NCBI GenBank assembly: GCA_032821775.1
Contig: JAVLRN010000021.1
Coordinates: forward strand, 112,038-176,037
Direction: 5' to 3'
Length of the DNA: 64,000 bases
Origin: Sanguinoderma infundibulare
Lineage: Eukaryota; Basidiomycota; Agaricomycetes; Polyporales; Polyporaceae
Shown: positions 54,524-64,000 of the stretch, in pieces
Numbering within the stretch: position 1 is the first letter of the stretch
Layout of the letters: the number at the start of each line of letters is the position of its first letter
The notes under the pieces: generated by a model
Told to the model about the DNA's origin: nothing
Seen by the model: only the letters and a program-made list of their open reading frames with translations
The model's database searches: none
Translations under genes and position numbers: made by a program

Positions 54524-55408
54524 GTGTCTGTGATTCCGGTCTATTGTCCCCGTCAGTTATTGATGCCACTGCCATAGGATCTGAACGACCTGCGCTTCCG
54601 ATCGTAGGCCAACGTCGTTGTTATCTGCACAGAGCGTTCACCCCATTATGACATTCAACCACTTCTAGCGACTACATTGTTCCGTTCCCGGCTCCGATGT
54701 TACGCTTCTCAATATTTTGTACTAATATTTATTGGGGAAGCCGTTTTCAACGTGACGGACTATTCAGTGTCATTTGCTACTCGGAGTGCGTTCAGGTTGA
54801 CCCTCAATCCCCACCTCGCCCGCTTCGAACAGAATCAGGGACGATCAGAACCAGGCCACAGAACAAACCGACAGGAATCGATAATCAAGAGAAGAGGCGC
54901 ACCTTCTACGAGGGGTCGGCTGAAGATGTGAGCTGATTTAATGAGTCTTGTCGTATCTTGTTGAAGACCCCTCGGCTATATTCCTCACAGGTGCCTCGTG
55001 TTATCAAGCTTCTCATGGTGAGTCAGGCGCACCCAGAATGGAACGGGCATCATCTGTCTCCGCAAGGGCGGCCAACCTTTCAGACCATCAGAGCATCTGT
55101 CTGCCATGCCGCTTCCGAATACAAGGCTAGGACAACAGACTAGCGTTCCTCAAGATTTCGGCATGTCGCAGAGGCTAGTAGCCGAGATATCACCATGGGA
55201 AGGGGTCTTCTGTGGGACATCGACCGTCTCGAAATCGACCGCACATCAGCGCCCGCGGAAGAATTGTGGTTCTCCCTTCACGCGCCGGGCAGCGCAATAT
55301 TCTCCGGATCCACAACTTCCCTAACAGTATCCTTGTAACCAGCACGGATTTACAATCCGTCCCACGAAGCGGCGACCGCACACGCGGTCCGAGTTGCCCA
55401 CGCAACTA
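54524..55408. other. Intergenic between convergent genes
   Basis: No gene recognised. An ACGGATTGTAAATCCGT anticodon-arm-like hairpin (reverse strand, near 55350-55366) is not part of a cloverleaf. Confidence 0.45.
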
Positions 55409-57044
55409 TTACTCATCGGCCACAACGATGACGCTCTTTCCAAAGTTGTTTCCGCTCTGCACGTCCAGGATAGCCTGGCCAGCGTTCTCGAGACCGCGCG
55501 TGATGTGTTCCTTGTATTTTATCGCGCCGCTCGCGATGCGCTTCGGAATCGTCTTGAAGAAGTCCTCCTCATACTTTGCTGCGAGCGAGGCGAAAATGAA
55601 ACCATGCAACGAGATCTCGCGCCAGATGAGCAGCTGGAGGTTCTTGACTCCGTACGGCTCTTTCGTGTTGTACGCCGAGATGTTGCCGCAAACCTAGACG
55701 CGACCGTGACGGGAAGGTGAGAGGGTGGACGGTATCTGATGATATGCAAACATCACGCACAATGACTCGAGCACCTCGCGCAGAAAAGTCGAGCGTTGCT
55801 TCGAGGGTCTCGCCGCCCACGTTGTCCCAGTAACTACAGACCGAATGAGCGGGCATGGGCTAGTAAATGATAGGCGACGCACATGTTGATGGGTCCTTCC
55901 TTCTCGAGCACCTCGCGAGTGCTCGTGGTCTTGTAGTTGAAGGCGACGTCAGCCCCGATGTCCTTCACGAACGCCACCTTCTCGTCGGAGCCGGCAGACG
56001 CTATCACTTTGAGACCCTCGGCTTTGGCGAGTTGCACAGCGGTCCTGCGTAAGATCAGCCTGTTGATCATGAAGGTGACGGGTTAGGATAGGCTTACGCT
56101 TCAACGGGACCTGTACGTCATGGCATGTATGAGAGGCCGGAAACGAAAACGCTCGGATTCAAATGACTCGTACCTGACGCTGCGCTGACGAAGACAACAT
56201 CTCCCTGGTCAAGCCGGGGAACATCTGTCAGCCGCGCGCCATCTAGGCTCGAACAGAATCATACCTTCTTAGCATGCGCGAATTCCGACCAGCCGTAGTA
56301 TGCGGTCTGTCCTGTTGTTGTGTTGGTAAAAATCGTGGCATATATCACTGCATGGAAAACTCACCAGGCATACCCAGCACTCCGACGTACAACGACCAGG
56401 GCAGATTCTCCTTGTTCTCCACAACGCGAACCGTGCTGAAGTCGTGCACAATGACGTATTCCTAGAAAGCTGTATGATACCGGCATCACTACACAGCACC
56501 CTCCTCCGGATGAGTTCAAGAGACGTACGAAACTGGGTGTGGAGTCCAACAACGTGGTCTCCCTTCTTGATCGCAGGGTTCTCAGAGCGGAGGACGACGG
56601 CGACTCCGTGGTTGTCGACACTAGTCGCCAGACGGAAAAAAGGTCAAATCAAATCCGATGACGCAAATCTACGACTTACGGCTCTCCGATCCTGAATGGA
56701 GGCTTGCGCACATTCGAGTAAGCCCATCGACACTTGGTAATGAAAAGAAGCAGAGATCCTCACCTGAAAGTTCTCGACGTCGGGTCCGAGCATCAACCGC
56801 CGCATTTTCGGGTCTACAGAGAGTACGAGGACCTTGACGAGGATGCCGCCATTGAGGGACACGTTGTCGAGATCGATAGTCTGGGAATCGTCGTAGACGA
56901 CAGTCTTCCCAGGTATGGGATAGTCTACATCGTTAGGACATCCATGGAACGAGTGTGAGTATGGGCATGGCATGGAATCGATTCTTGGACCTTACCTTCC
57001 GGGACTTCGTTGAAGATAACGCGAGCATTCCTAACTGGAGCCAT
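55409..57044 (-). CDS. MDR-superfamily NADP-dependent oxidoreductase (PTGR/LTB4DH-like), possibly broken
   Basis: From ATG 57044 the minus strand encodes MAPVRNARVIFNEVPE, DYPIPGKTVVYDDSQTIDLD, VKVLVLSVDPKMRR, FRIGEP, VAVVLRSENPAIKKGDH, EYVIVHDFSTVRVV, TAYYGWSEFAHAKKGDVVFV, SAASG...TAVQLAK (nucleotide-binding loop), VIASAGSDEKVAFVKDIGAD, INIYWDNVGGETLE and a C-terminus ending VIVVADE. No catalytic-zinc cysteines are seen, as in the leukotriene B4 dehydrogenase / enoyl reductase branch, which reduces C=C bonds of enones with NADPH. All junctions fit GT-AG and phase except one: the exon ending HTQF (donor at 56525) leaves phase 1 while the next (from about 56459, EYVIV) needs two more bases. 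One exon is only 13 nt. Confidence 0.75.
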
Positions 57045-58305
57045 CGTGCCGTAGTCGTCGTCTCCTGCAAGATATGTTTGCTGGAGAAGGATAGGGGACT
57101 AAGCGACGTCTTATATCCTCTCGGCAGGATACGGAATCCTCGAACACGTAGCGATGTCACGAGCATCTGTGGTGCTTCCTGCTATTCAGTTCGGGAGCTC
57201 AAAAACAAAGAGCCGGTGACCGCTTGAGGAATGATTAAGCTCAAGACGCGACCTTACGCTCTCGTGTTGCGCTTGCAATCGTACACGGTCTCCGATCGTG
57301 CCCGGAATGCCCTTTACTGGGTGTGTCGGGGAACCAGCGACAGTGGGTTGTCAGCCACTCGACCTTGCGCAGCACTGCAGCGTGCGTTCGTCAGCAGTCA
57401 ATGAATAAAGTAAATCCTGCGCTGTCAAAGAACAGCGTGCACGCAGACTGCCAGAGAACCAGTCATCACTGTCCTGGACGTTCGGAGAGATTGAGTCAGC
57501 GCCGAAGGAATGTATTCATCAAGAAGAGCCGCTCACTAGAACTTCATCCCCGGTCTCCCGAAACCCATACGGCAGGAATGATGTCATGCAGCCTTCTGAG
57601 ATGCACCATCAGCGTCTTCGTACCTAACCCATTCGCCAATCGTATTCAAACTTGTCGGACGAAGGAAGCCTGAAACGTACGGCATCAGACCACGGGCACA
57701 GCACAAATATGGCACACCTTGACCGAGCCGTCTTGCAAGTACTTGTCAAGAACGAACCTAAACGGAGGCCGTGTCCGGCCCTTCGTCTGCCAAGACGCTT
57801 CTTTGGACATTTCTATTGCGGCTGCTTGCAATAGTTAGGATCTGTGAACCGGCCTAATGATCGGGGTAGGACGTACCGCCTTGACAAGTTTTAGATGACT
57901 GGAACGGCCCGGATGAAACAGAGCCCAAGAACCACAACCCAACTGAATATCTTAACGCCCCAAACCCTAGCAGTAGCAACCGGAGGATGAGATGAGAAAC
58001 CGCCACGGAGTCCGTAAGTTCAGGAGCGATGGCAGTGGACGACAATCGTGGGAACCATGTCCTATTCCGGAAATGGCACTACCCGACGCCTGGGCGCTTC
58101 GCATCCTTTCCCCACACAACAACTTCTTGAACCTCCAGCGCCACTCTGGTTTCTGCAGAACGGGTGCACAAGAACATTGCATCATGGCTCCCGGAACAGG
58201 AAAAACCAAACATGTTTCTCGGAAGGTAGGGAAAAGCCAGATCTCCTACGTGAACATAGCGATAGGATGTTCTTGGTAAATTTCTAATCGCTGTCCGACC
58301 CGTAG
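57045..58305. other. Between MDR and MYND genes
   Basis: The MYND gene's 5' exon(s) should lie at the right end but I could not identify them. Nothing else is recognised. Confidence 0.35.
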
Positions 58306-59137
58306 TGCAACGGTTGCTACATAAGCGGCGATGAGAAGCAGTTGTTTACATGTTCGAGGTGCAGAGTAAGTATGTGCTCTGCTATCCTTGTCCGGAGTCA
58401 TTGACCTAGTCGTACAATGCAGTCCCAGGCGTATTGCTCGAAGGAGTGCCAAAAGGCCGACTGGAAGGTAGGTCCAACTCGCTCCGAGCTTCTCGTCCAT
58501 GCATCCCTCGAATTTTTTTCTCACTAAAAATGTGCACCAGAACCACAAAACAATATGCCAGAACAACGGCCTGCTCGAGTCTCGCCTCAAAGAGCACGAG
58601 TCCACGCTCTCCGGCATGTTCGACCGCATGGTCCTCGTCGACGGCATCTCCATGTATGAGCTTGACCAGCGGCTCGAGAAGTGGGTCCGCTTCCACAACT
58701 CGACCCTCATGGCCGCCACCATCCAGGCCCTCCGCCTGCCCACCGACCTCTCCCGCGCGCGCACCCACCTGCTCTACGTCCGCCTCGAGCCGCGCGGTGC
58801 GGCCGAGCACAACGACCAGCCCGGAAAGTTCTTCCGCGTTCAGGACACCTACGTCGTCTCCGTCGAAGACTCGATGCGCAAGGAGGCCCCGTGGCCTGAG
58901 AGCATCATACAGCTCCACGGCATGGCCGACGAGATGGAGCGCGGGGGCCACGGCACAGCCGCAGCCGCGATGATCGAGTGTCCTCCTCTCGCAGTGCAGA
59001 CGGTCCCGTTCGGGTCGCTGACGGCGCGGGCGCTGAAGAAGGAGATCCTGCGCGATACGTGGAAGATCTTCTTCATGAACCACATTGAGCATGGCATGCG
59101 GCCCAAGATAATACGCTCTCGCACTAGAGGACGCTAA
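58306..59137 (+). CDS. MYND-type zinc-finger protein, 5' end unresolved
   Basis: Exons 58306-58365, 58423-58467 and 58541-59137 join in phase. Together they spell a full MYND finger: CNGC, CSRC, YCSKEC and HKTIC (C-x2-C, C-x2-C, C-x3-C, H-x3-C), then a helical region (LESRLKEHESTLSGMFDRM, LVDGISMYELDQRLEKWVRF) and a conserved-looking C-terminal part ending IRSRTRGR. MYND fingers bind proline-rich peptides of partner regulators; agaricomycetes have many such genes of unknown role. An AG at 58305 suggests an upstream exon supplying the start. The gene is tail-to-tail with FunK1-D, 316 bp apart, and its 3' end is duplicated at 30440-30731. Confidence 0.75.
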
Positions 59138-59453
59138 GACGCAAAGTCTGCTGGGGCATTATGAAGGATCACTTTTCGGGGATGTCATATAAAACATCAG
59201 ATCACTATTTTCCATATGTGTGCCAAGTGCGTAGTTAATGTTTTATTTATCAAACGCCAATGTATCGGGAGGACGCTGTTGTACCTCTGAATTGATTTGC
59301 TCGGGCCGTCCGACCTCCACTCAGTCTTCAAGTCGAAGTCGAAGTCGAAGTCTCAAGGGCGTATTATCAGCAAACATCAAGATACTCCGTATTGTACAGT
59401 ATACAGCTATAGAGTCTACGAATGTTCCAAAGCCAGACATCTGAGTCCATCCG

Positions 59454-62400
59454 TCACGCCGTCTTGACCACCTTCCCCTTGCTGGGGCGTTGGCTGCGAG
59501 CCTGAACACGCTCTCGAGCTGGCCTTGCGACACCAGTAGGTTGCGGGACCGCCCTCAAGTTGCGGGCGTTCCCAGTGGGATTCAGCCGAGATGCGCTCGC
59601 GACGCCGCCAAACCGAGTGCTGCACGCAGGCCCGCGCCAGGACTCGACGTCGACGCTCGGGGCACCCAGCGAAGTCAGCTCCCGATTGAGCCTGGGTCGA
59701 GACGGCCCAGCTACCGGAACAGGCGCGTTAGCGCTACCTGTGCTGCGTTGCGCACCTGACGCACCCGCGTTCGTCCGCCGACGCTTGGCCCGTCGCAAGG
59801 GGCTGCTATCAGGCGCGCCATCGTCGTCCTCGTCGTCCTCGTCTTCACCCAAGACGCCCAGGATCGCTTGGGCCTCGTGGCGTTCAACGAACGAGACTTC
59901 GGCTTGGGCCGGCGAGGACTCTAGCTTCCGGGGCAGGGGCTCGAGATCCTTGACGATGAGATGGGCGTAGTCTGCGAGGACGTAAAACTCCGTGGCATCG
60001 TCATCGCGCGGCATGGGAGGAGCGGGGCCGTTATCCTTCCCGATGTCGTCGTAGAGCTCGAAGTCGCGGCTCTCGTCCTCCATGTCCGTCTCCGGGTCAG
60101 AGTCGGGCTCGCGAGCGGGGGCCTTCATCTTCCCGCCACGCTGCCGCTTGCCAGAGGGGCGCTTCTGTGCGCCGCGTTCCACAGTGGTCAGCGCGTCGTT
60201 GACCCGCGTGTCCGGCAGCTTATATTCCTCGGGCTCGTCGTTCTTCGGCCACCTCGACCTGTACTCGTCCGAGTTGAGGGCCTTCTCGAAGATCGCCAGG
60301 ACCTCATTGTAGTCGAGAGGATCCTTGTCAGGTCGATAGGCCTTTTCGGTACAGAGGTCGCCGTACTCCTTCAGGAGTATGGTCAAAGGGGCGTTGTTCT
60401 CGATCCTGAGCTCCGTGCGCGTGGGCGACTCGAGCCAAAACAGCTTGGCTCCATAGGAGGCCTGCGCGCCAAGCTTGAAGACGGTGGAACAGGCGGCCGC
60501 GCCGTCTGGGTGGGTGTGCTTTGTGTGTCGAAGGACGACCCATAAGATAACCCAGTAGCAAGCCTCGAGATCGTGGTGAACGCCATGGGTTTTCCCCCTT
60601 CCCGATAGAAGGTTGGCGGCCATGAAGTAGAAAGTGCCCTAAATACCACCAGTAACATTAACACTTTGTAGGTATCCTAGAGGAGGCATGGACGGGACAT
60701 ACCGTTCTCTCCTTCAACTCGCCCCCATAGTCGTCGCCAAGAAGGAGCTCGGTCAACGCTACTACGGACAGAAAAGCGAGGCTCGCAGGCGGTTGCTTGC
60801 GACTCATGGACGAGTAGTCGAAGTCATGGAGGAAGCCGCCGAAGAACGCTTGGTCGTTCGGATCGTCGACGATGAGAATGTTGTTGATGCTCACATCCCG
60901 ATGGAGAATGCCTGCGTGGCACATTGCGACGCGATGCCCTGTAGCAGGAGACGGTCATTATCTACTCAGCAGAAGAAGCAGGAAATGCGACGATGTCACC
61001 CGTACCTCGAATCGCGTCTTGCACGGCAGTCGCCATCTCTCGAGTGTTCCTGAACTGGCTCAGCGGTCGTCCAACTTTGTCGACTACGAACCGCATGTGA
61101 CTGCGTTCATGATGCCAGAACTCGGGGCCGCGCGACTGTCTCCAAGTGAACGTTTGCTGCATAGGACGATGAGCAGGGAGGGCGTTAGATGAGGCGGAGA
61201 GGGAGGGTGGTGGCAATCGGGAAGATGAGGCGGTGGCTGAACTAGGTGTCGACAGACGCGTTGGGTGGGAGAGGGATGTGTGCGGGGTCGGAGCGCCGTA
61301 GAGATGCGATTCCCAGCGACGGACTTCGCGCTCCCCCAAATCTCCCCCACAAACGAGACTAGGCAGGCCGACACGCTTCTCCGATGGTATTCTAGATATG
61401 CGGTTGTAGAAGTCCTTCTCGGAACGTCGAACAAGCTGGCGCCATGCGTCCTTGATGATCCGTAGTTCGCGGTGCGCAGGCGGGATGGTCTCGATGGGGG
61501 GGTCGATGAAGTAGCCATTCACGAGGACACGAGTATCACGAATGCCAAGCCACACAGTGGTTGCACGAGAGAAGAGACGGCCGTTGACGTCCAGTGCCTT
61601 GAGTAGGATGTAAGCAGTCGGCGTACCGTTGGTCCCGAACGTGTCATCATCGAAAACTTCAGCCCGGCGGGCCTGGGATAGTTTGAGACCTTGAACCTCC
61701 ACCGCTGCCAACTCCAGTCGGTCTTTGAGCCACGCCTCATCTTCAGGCGTCAGTTTTCGAAGAGTCGGATCGCACCCGACCACAGAATCGCCTTCAGTCG
61801 GGCTAGCAAATCGCCAGAAGAACTCCTGGAGGATTTTAAGGTGGTCGACATCGTGGAGGGATAGTGGCTGTGAGAAGACCCCGCCAGAGTGGTCGAAGCG
61901 GATGATGCGGACGATGTCTCCGTAGACACCGAGGACGAAGGACGCAAGGAAGCCGTGCGCGTGCAAGAGGTTTCGGCCATTGACAGCGAGCTGAACGAGT
62001 GTCTTGCAATACTTCAGCCCACGGTTGCGGAACGGATCGTCGATCTCCTCGGCCTTAACATCAATGATCATCGAGAAACTTAACCAACTGACTGTATTCT
62101 CGTCGAGTATCTGACCAGGGAAGGAAACTGCAACGGGGTGAGGGGAAGTTTGCATCTTCGTGTGGCAGTCAAAAAACGACAGCCGCTTTGCGGCAGGGAA
62201 GGACGAGACAAGTGCGTTAAGGCCAGCGATCTACAAGTGGAAGTGGTTGAGCAGAAATGCTCGATACGAAAGATATACCACGTACGAAAGAAGGAAAGCT
62301 GGCGACTTCCCCGCCCTTCACCGGCTTGAAGTTGGCGAACTCGTCGCCGGTGGCCGGGGAGAACGTGTACTGGGTCCGGGAAGGGACATACTTGGACAAG

Positions 62401-62606
62401 TACTCGCGACAAGTTTCGTTGGAGGGGATAAGCTTGCCCTTGATTTCTTGCTTCCAGCCTTCGAGCACCTCACGTTCGCCGAGGAGGGTGTCTTGCAGCG
62501 TGACCGGATTGTTAGCGACCTTGAAGACCAGAGGAGTGGAGTCAACGCCAGCCATACCTGAGAAGAAGCGACTAACTTTGATGCTTCCCGTTGAGATAAT
62601 CATCAT
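59454..62606 (-). CDS. FunK1-type protein kinase D, full length
   Basis: Minus-strand exons 62286-62555 (or from ATG 62606), 61006-62230, 60703-60938 and 59454-60638; 2916 nt from Met 62555 (MAGVDS), 971 residues, open (checked). Close paralog of FunK1-A with the same exon lengths except exon 2, which lacks 36 nt (12 codons after MQTSPHP) in frame. HRDVSINN catalytic loop, DFD, GVHHDLEACYWVILW, acidic linker and basic C-terminal clusters are all kept. Most differences from A are synonymous or conservative, so both copies look to be under constraint. Tail-to-tail with the MYND gene. Confidence 0.93.
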
Positions 62607-63094
62607 ATACTGTTGAGGAATCGGTGGTGGTGGGAATGATAATGGGGGGAAACGGCGCTAATCGATTGGGAAAGTCAACACGGGTCGGAGTCATGGCAAC
62701 TGAGTATTCCGCGCACGGAAAGAGCCAGTGCTCCGTGTAAACAGATTTCGCTTACCGGATGCAGAGTGCCTTGGCCGGCTGAGCGTGGGCCAACAGCGCC
62801 GTTGAGGGATGTTGTCACAATAAGCCGATCAGTGTCAGTTGTTCTTCTGCAACTGTTTCATGGCGGATGTGGCCGATGAAAACTTGTGTGTGAGCGGGGG
62901 TGTGTTCGGTGGCCGTACTATGACAACACAGGGACTCTGTATATGTCATTCAGTTTGCCAAAGCTTTGATCGAATCGCTGGTAATGCACAATACCTTTTC
63001 CACTTGAACCACTTGGTCGGAAGCTTGTGAAAGGAGAAAGATGGTTAGAGTGTGGCGTGAACTGACCTCGCTGGGCAATGTTGGAATGTGCGAC

Positions 63095-63160
63095 GAACTA
63101 GCGCCCAACGGGCCGAAACGGCAAGAATAACCGAAGTGGAGTTCAAATTTCTTAACCACC
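63095..63160 (-). promoter_or_regulatory. Shared FunK1 upstream block, locus D
   Basis: On the minus strand: TGGTGGTTAAGAAATTTG, AACTCCACTTCGG, GGGCGCTAG; about 550 bp upstream of the kinase start. Confidence 0.6.
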
Positions 63161-63224
63161 AGTTCAAACTGTTGGCCCCAGGTGTTTACTTGGCAATCTC
63201 ACTTCTCGTCCGTCCTGACTACAT

Positions 63225-63235
63225 CAAGACCCAAT
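63225..63235 (-). other. Empty insertion site matching the copia target
   Basis: The minus strand reads CTTGATGTAGTCAGG without interruption, where the other arm has CTTGATGTA, the 5.4-kb element, then ATGTAGTCCAG. Confidence 0.85.
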
Positions 63236-63465
63236 AGTGTGCTGTGTTCCATGAGTAAAAGACCAGCAAGAGTCATGCCTACTCATCCCTGGAGGTATTC
63301 CGAGATCATCCCAGATGCTTAGAAGACAGATGATCGATGAACGCTGATGTTATGATCAAGCGATGTAGCTATTATCACAGCCCTGAACGGGATTTAGACT
63401 GTGCCCGTGATGATTGCGACCATGGGAACTACTCAGGACACTCCTACTTATTAAGGAAGGAGAGG

Positions 63466-64000
63466 AAAAGACGGAATGGCGGACGGGATGGAGTGCGGCC
63501 GGGCGACCCAATTCTTGTGATACGTAGAGTGTATGATTGGATCGGGGGACAACCTGTCCTTGCCGATGGCTTTGAGCGCTGCCGTCATGGCGCCGGGCAC
63601 GCCTCCTTTCTGCTCAACCCTGGTGGCGACTGTTGGCAGCGCTTGCGGGTGATGCTTCATGCATTCATGAGCTATATCTAGCAGAGCGGGGTGCAGCACA
63701 AGGAGGACGGTAGGTGACCGGTGGAGACGAAGGCTACCACGCGACGCTTTGGGGGATAGGCGCTTTCCAGTTTAGGGCAGGTCGATGTAGTCGAGCGTAC
63801 TTTGGTCGCTCTCGAACGACGCAGGTTGATCAAAGCCCCAAGTGGGTATCCATCAACAGTTCAAAGCAATGTCGTTCAAGTCCGAGTTCTGGATCAATGC
63901 GGCAGTGAGCAACAATACCAAGCACTGATTCGGGTCGCCGGAAACTACAGAACCACAACAATACAAGGTACAACACTATCTAAGTCATTGCAAACAAACA
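63466..64000. other. Window end, no gene recognised
   Basis: Outside the palindrome arm. A frame at 63337-63681 has no family features. Confidence 0.4.

Larger units (their letters stand above)
58820..63465. repeat. Palindrome arm block D
   Basis: Partner of block A in inverted orientation; contains FunK1-D, the MYND 3' end and the empty site for the copia element. Confidence 0.9.

Noticed and set aside
55330..55400. tRNA-Tyr-like anticodon arm on the minus strand (ACGGATTGTAAATCCGT)
   Set aside because: The five-pair stem and GTA anticodon look good, but no T arm with TTCRA, no plausible D arm and no acceptor pairing are present.
58048..58287. Frame upstream of the MYND exons as its N-terminus
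   Set aside because: It stops before the zinc-finger exon and no donor joins it in phase.
20588..63465. Arm pairs as haplotype mis-assembly
   Set aside because: The arms differ by many substitutions, codon indels, large deletions and distinct flanks, and a shared frameshift predates one pair, so old duplications fit better, although long reads were not available.

Overview
The window reads as nuclear DNA of an agaricomycete basidiomycete, probably a polypore-like wood decayer. Genes are cut by many 50-75 nt GT-AG introns. The protein families are typical of that group: FunK1 fungal kinases (catalytic loop HRD, activation segment starting DFD instead of DFG), F-box/LRR proteins, a Ty1/copia element, P450 relics and cysteine-rich secreted proteins. 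I saw no rRNA, tRNA, CRISPR or operon. The species call is inference.

Left part (1-16 kb): an F-box fragment at the window edge, a small secreted 8-cysteine protein (1359-1858), an F-box relic, a broken Lys-rich gene (3655-4230), a PLP/class-V aminotransferase-like pseudogene (4240-5502), an 805-residue Arg/Ser-rich membrane protein built by an internal tandem duplication (6418-9243), an SRA-YDG chromatin reader with a C-terminal SUMO-interaction-like motif (9743-11248, minus), an unknown 245-residue protein (12992-13914), and an LRR pseudogene (14732-16080, minus).

Middle and right (16-64 kb): a duplicated accessory region around two conserved housekeeping genes, a GT15 mannosyltransferase (35645-37716) and an Erv41/ERGIC2-like ER-Golgi protein (39931-42013). 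Pairs of homologous blocks lie in opposite orientation and mirror order around this core: F-box (33.05-33.88 vs 46.29-46.99 kb), FunK1 C vs B (30.73-32.76 vs 48.66-51.99 kb) and FunK1 A vs D (20.59-30.73 vs 58.82-63.47 kb). The left arm reads as an inverted copy of the right arm that lost about 6.8 kb at the A/C junction, 1.2 kb inside FunK1-C and most of one F-box gene. It then received a complete 5.4-kb copia retrotransposon with identical LTRs; arm D keeps the matching empty site. A separate inverted pair (17.15-20.03 vs 42.36-45.25 kb) carries an F-box gene, a P450 pseudogene and an unknown gene relic.

Full-length genes in the accessory region are FunK1-A, -B and -D, F-box genes at 44360-46016 and 52829-54523, a MYND zinc-finger gene (58306-59137, 5' end not resolved) and a zinc-free MDR oxidoreductase (55409-57044) with one suspicious splice junction. 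The rest are truncated or frame-broken copies, so the locus looks like a birth-and-death cluster of regulatory gene families. Exon models marked as checked sum to a multiple of three without internal stops.
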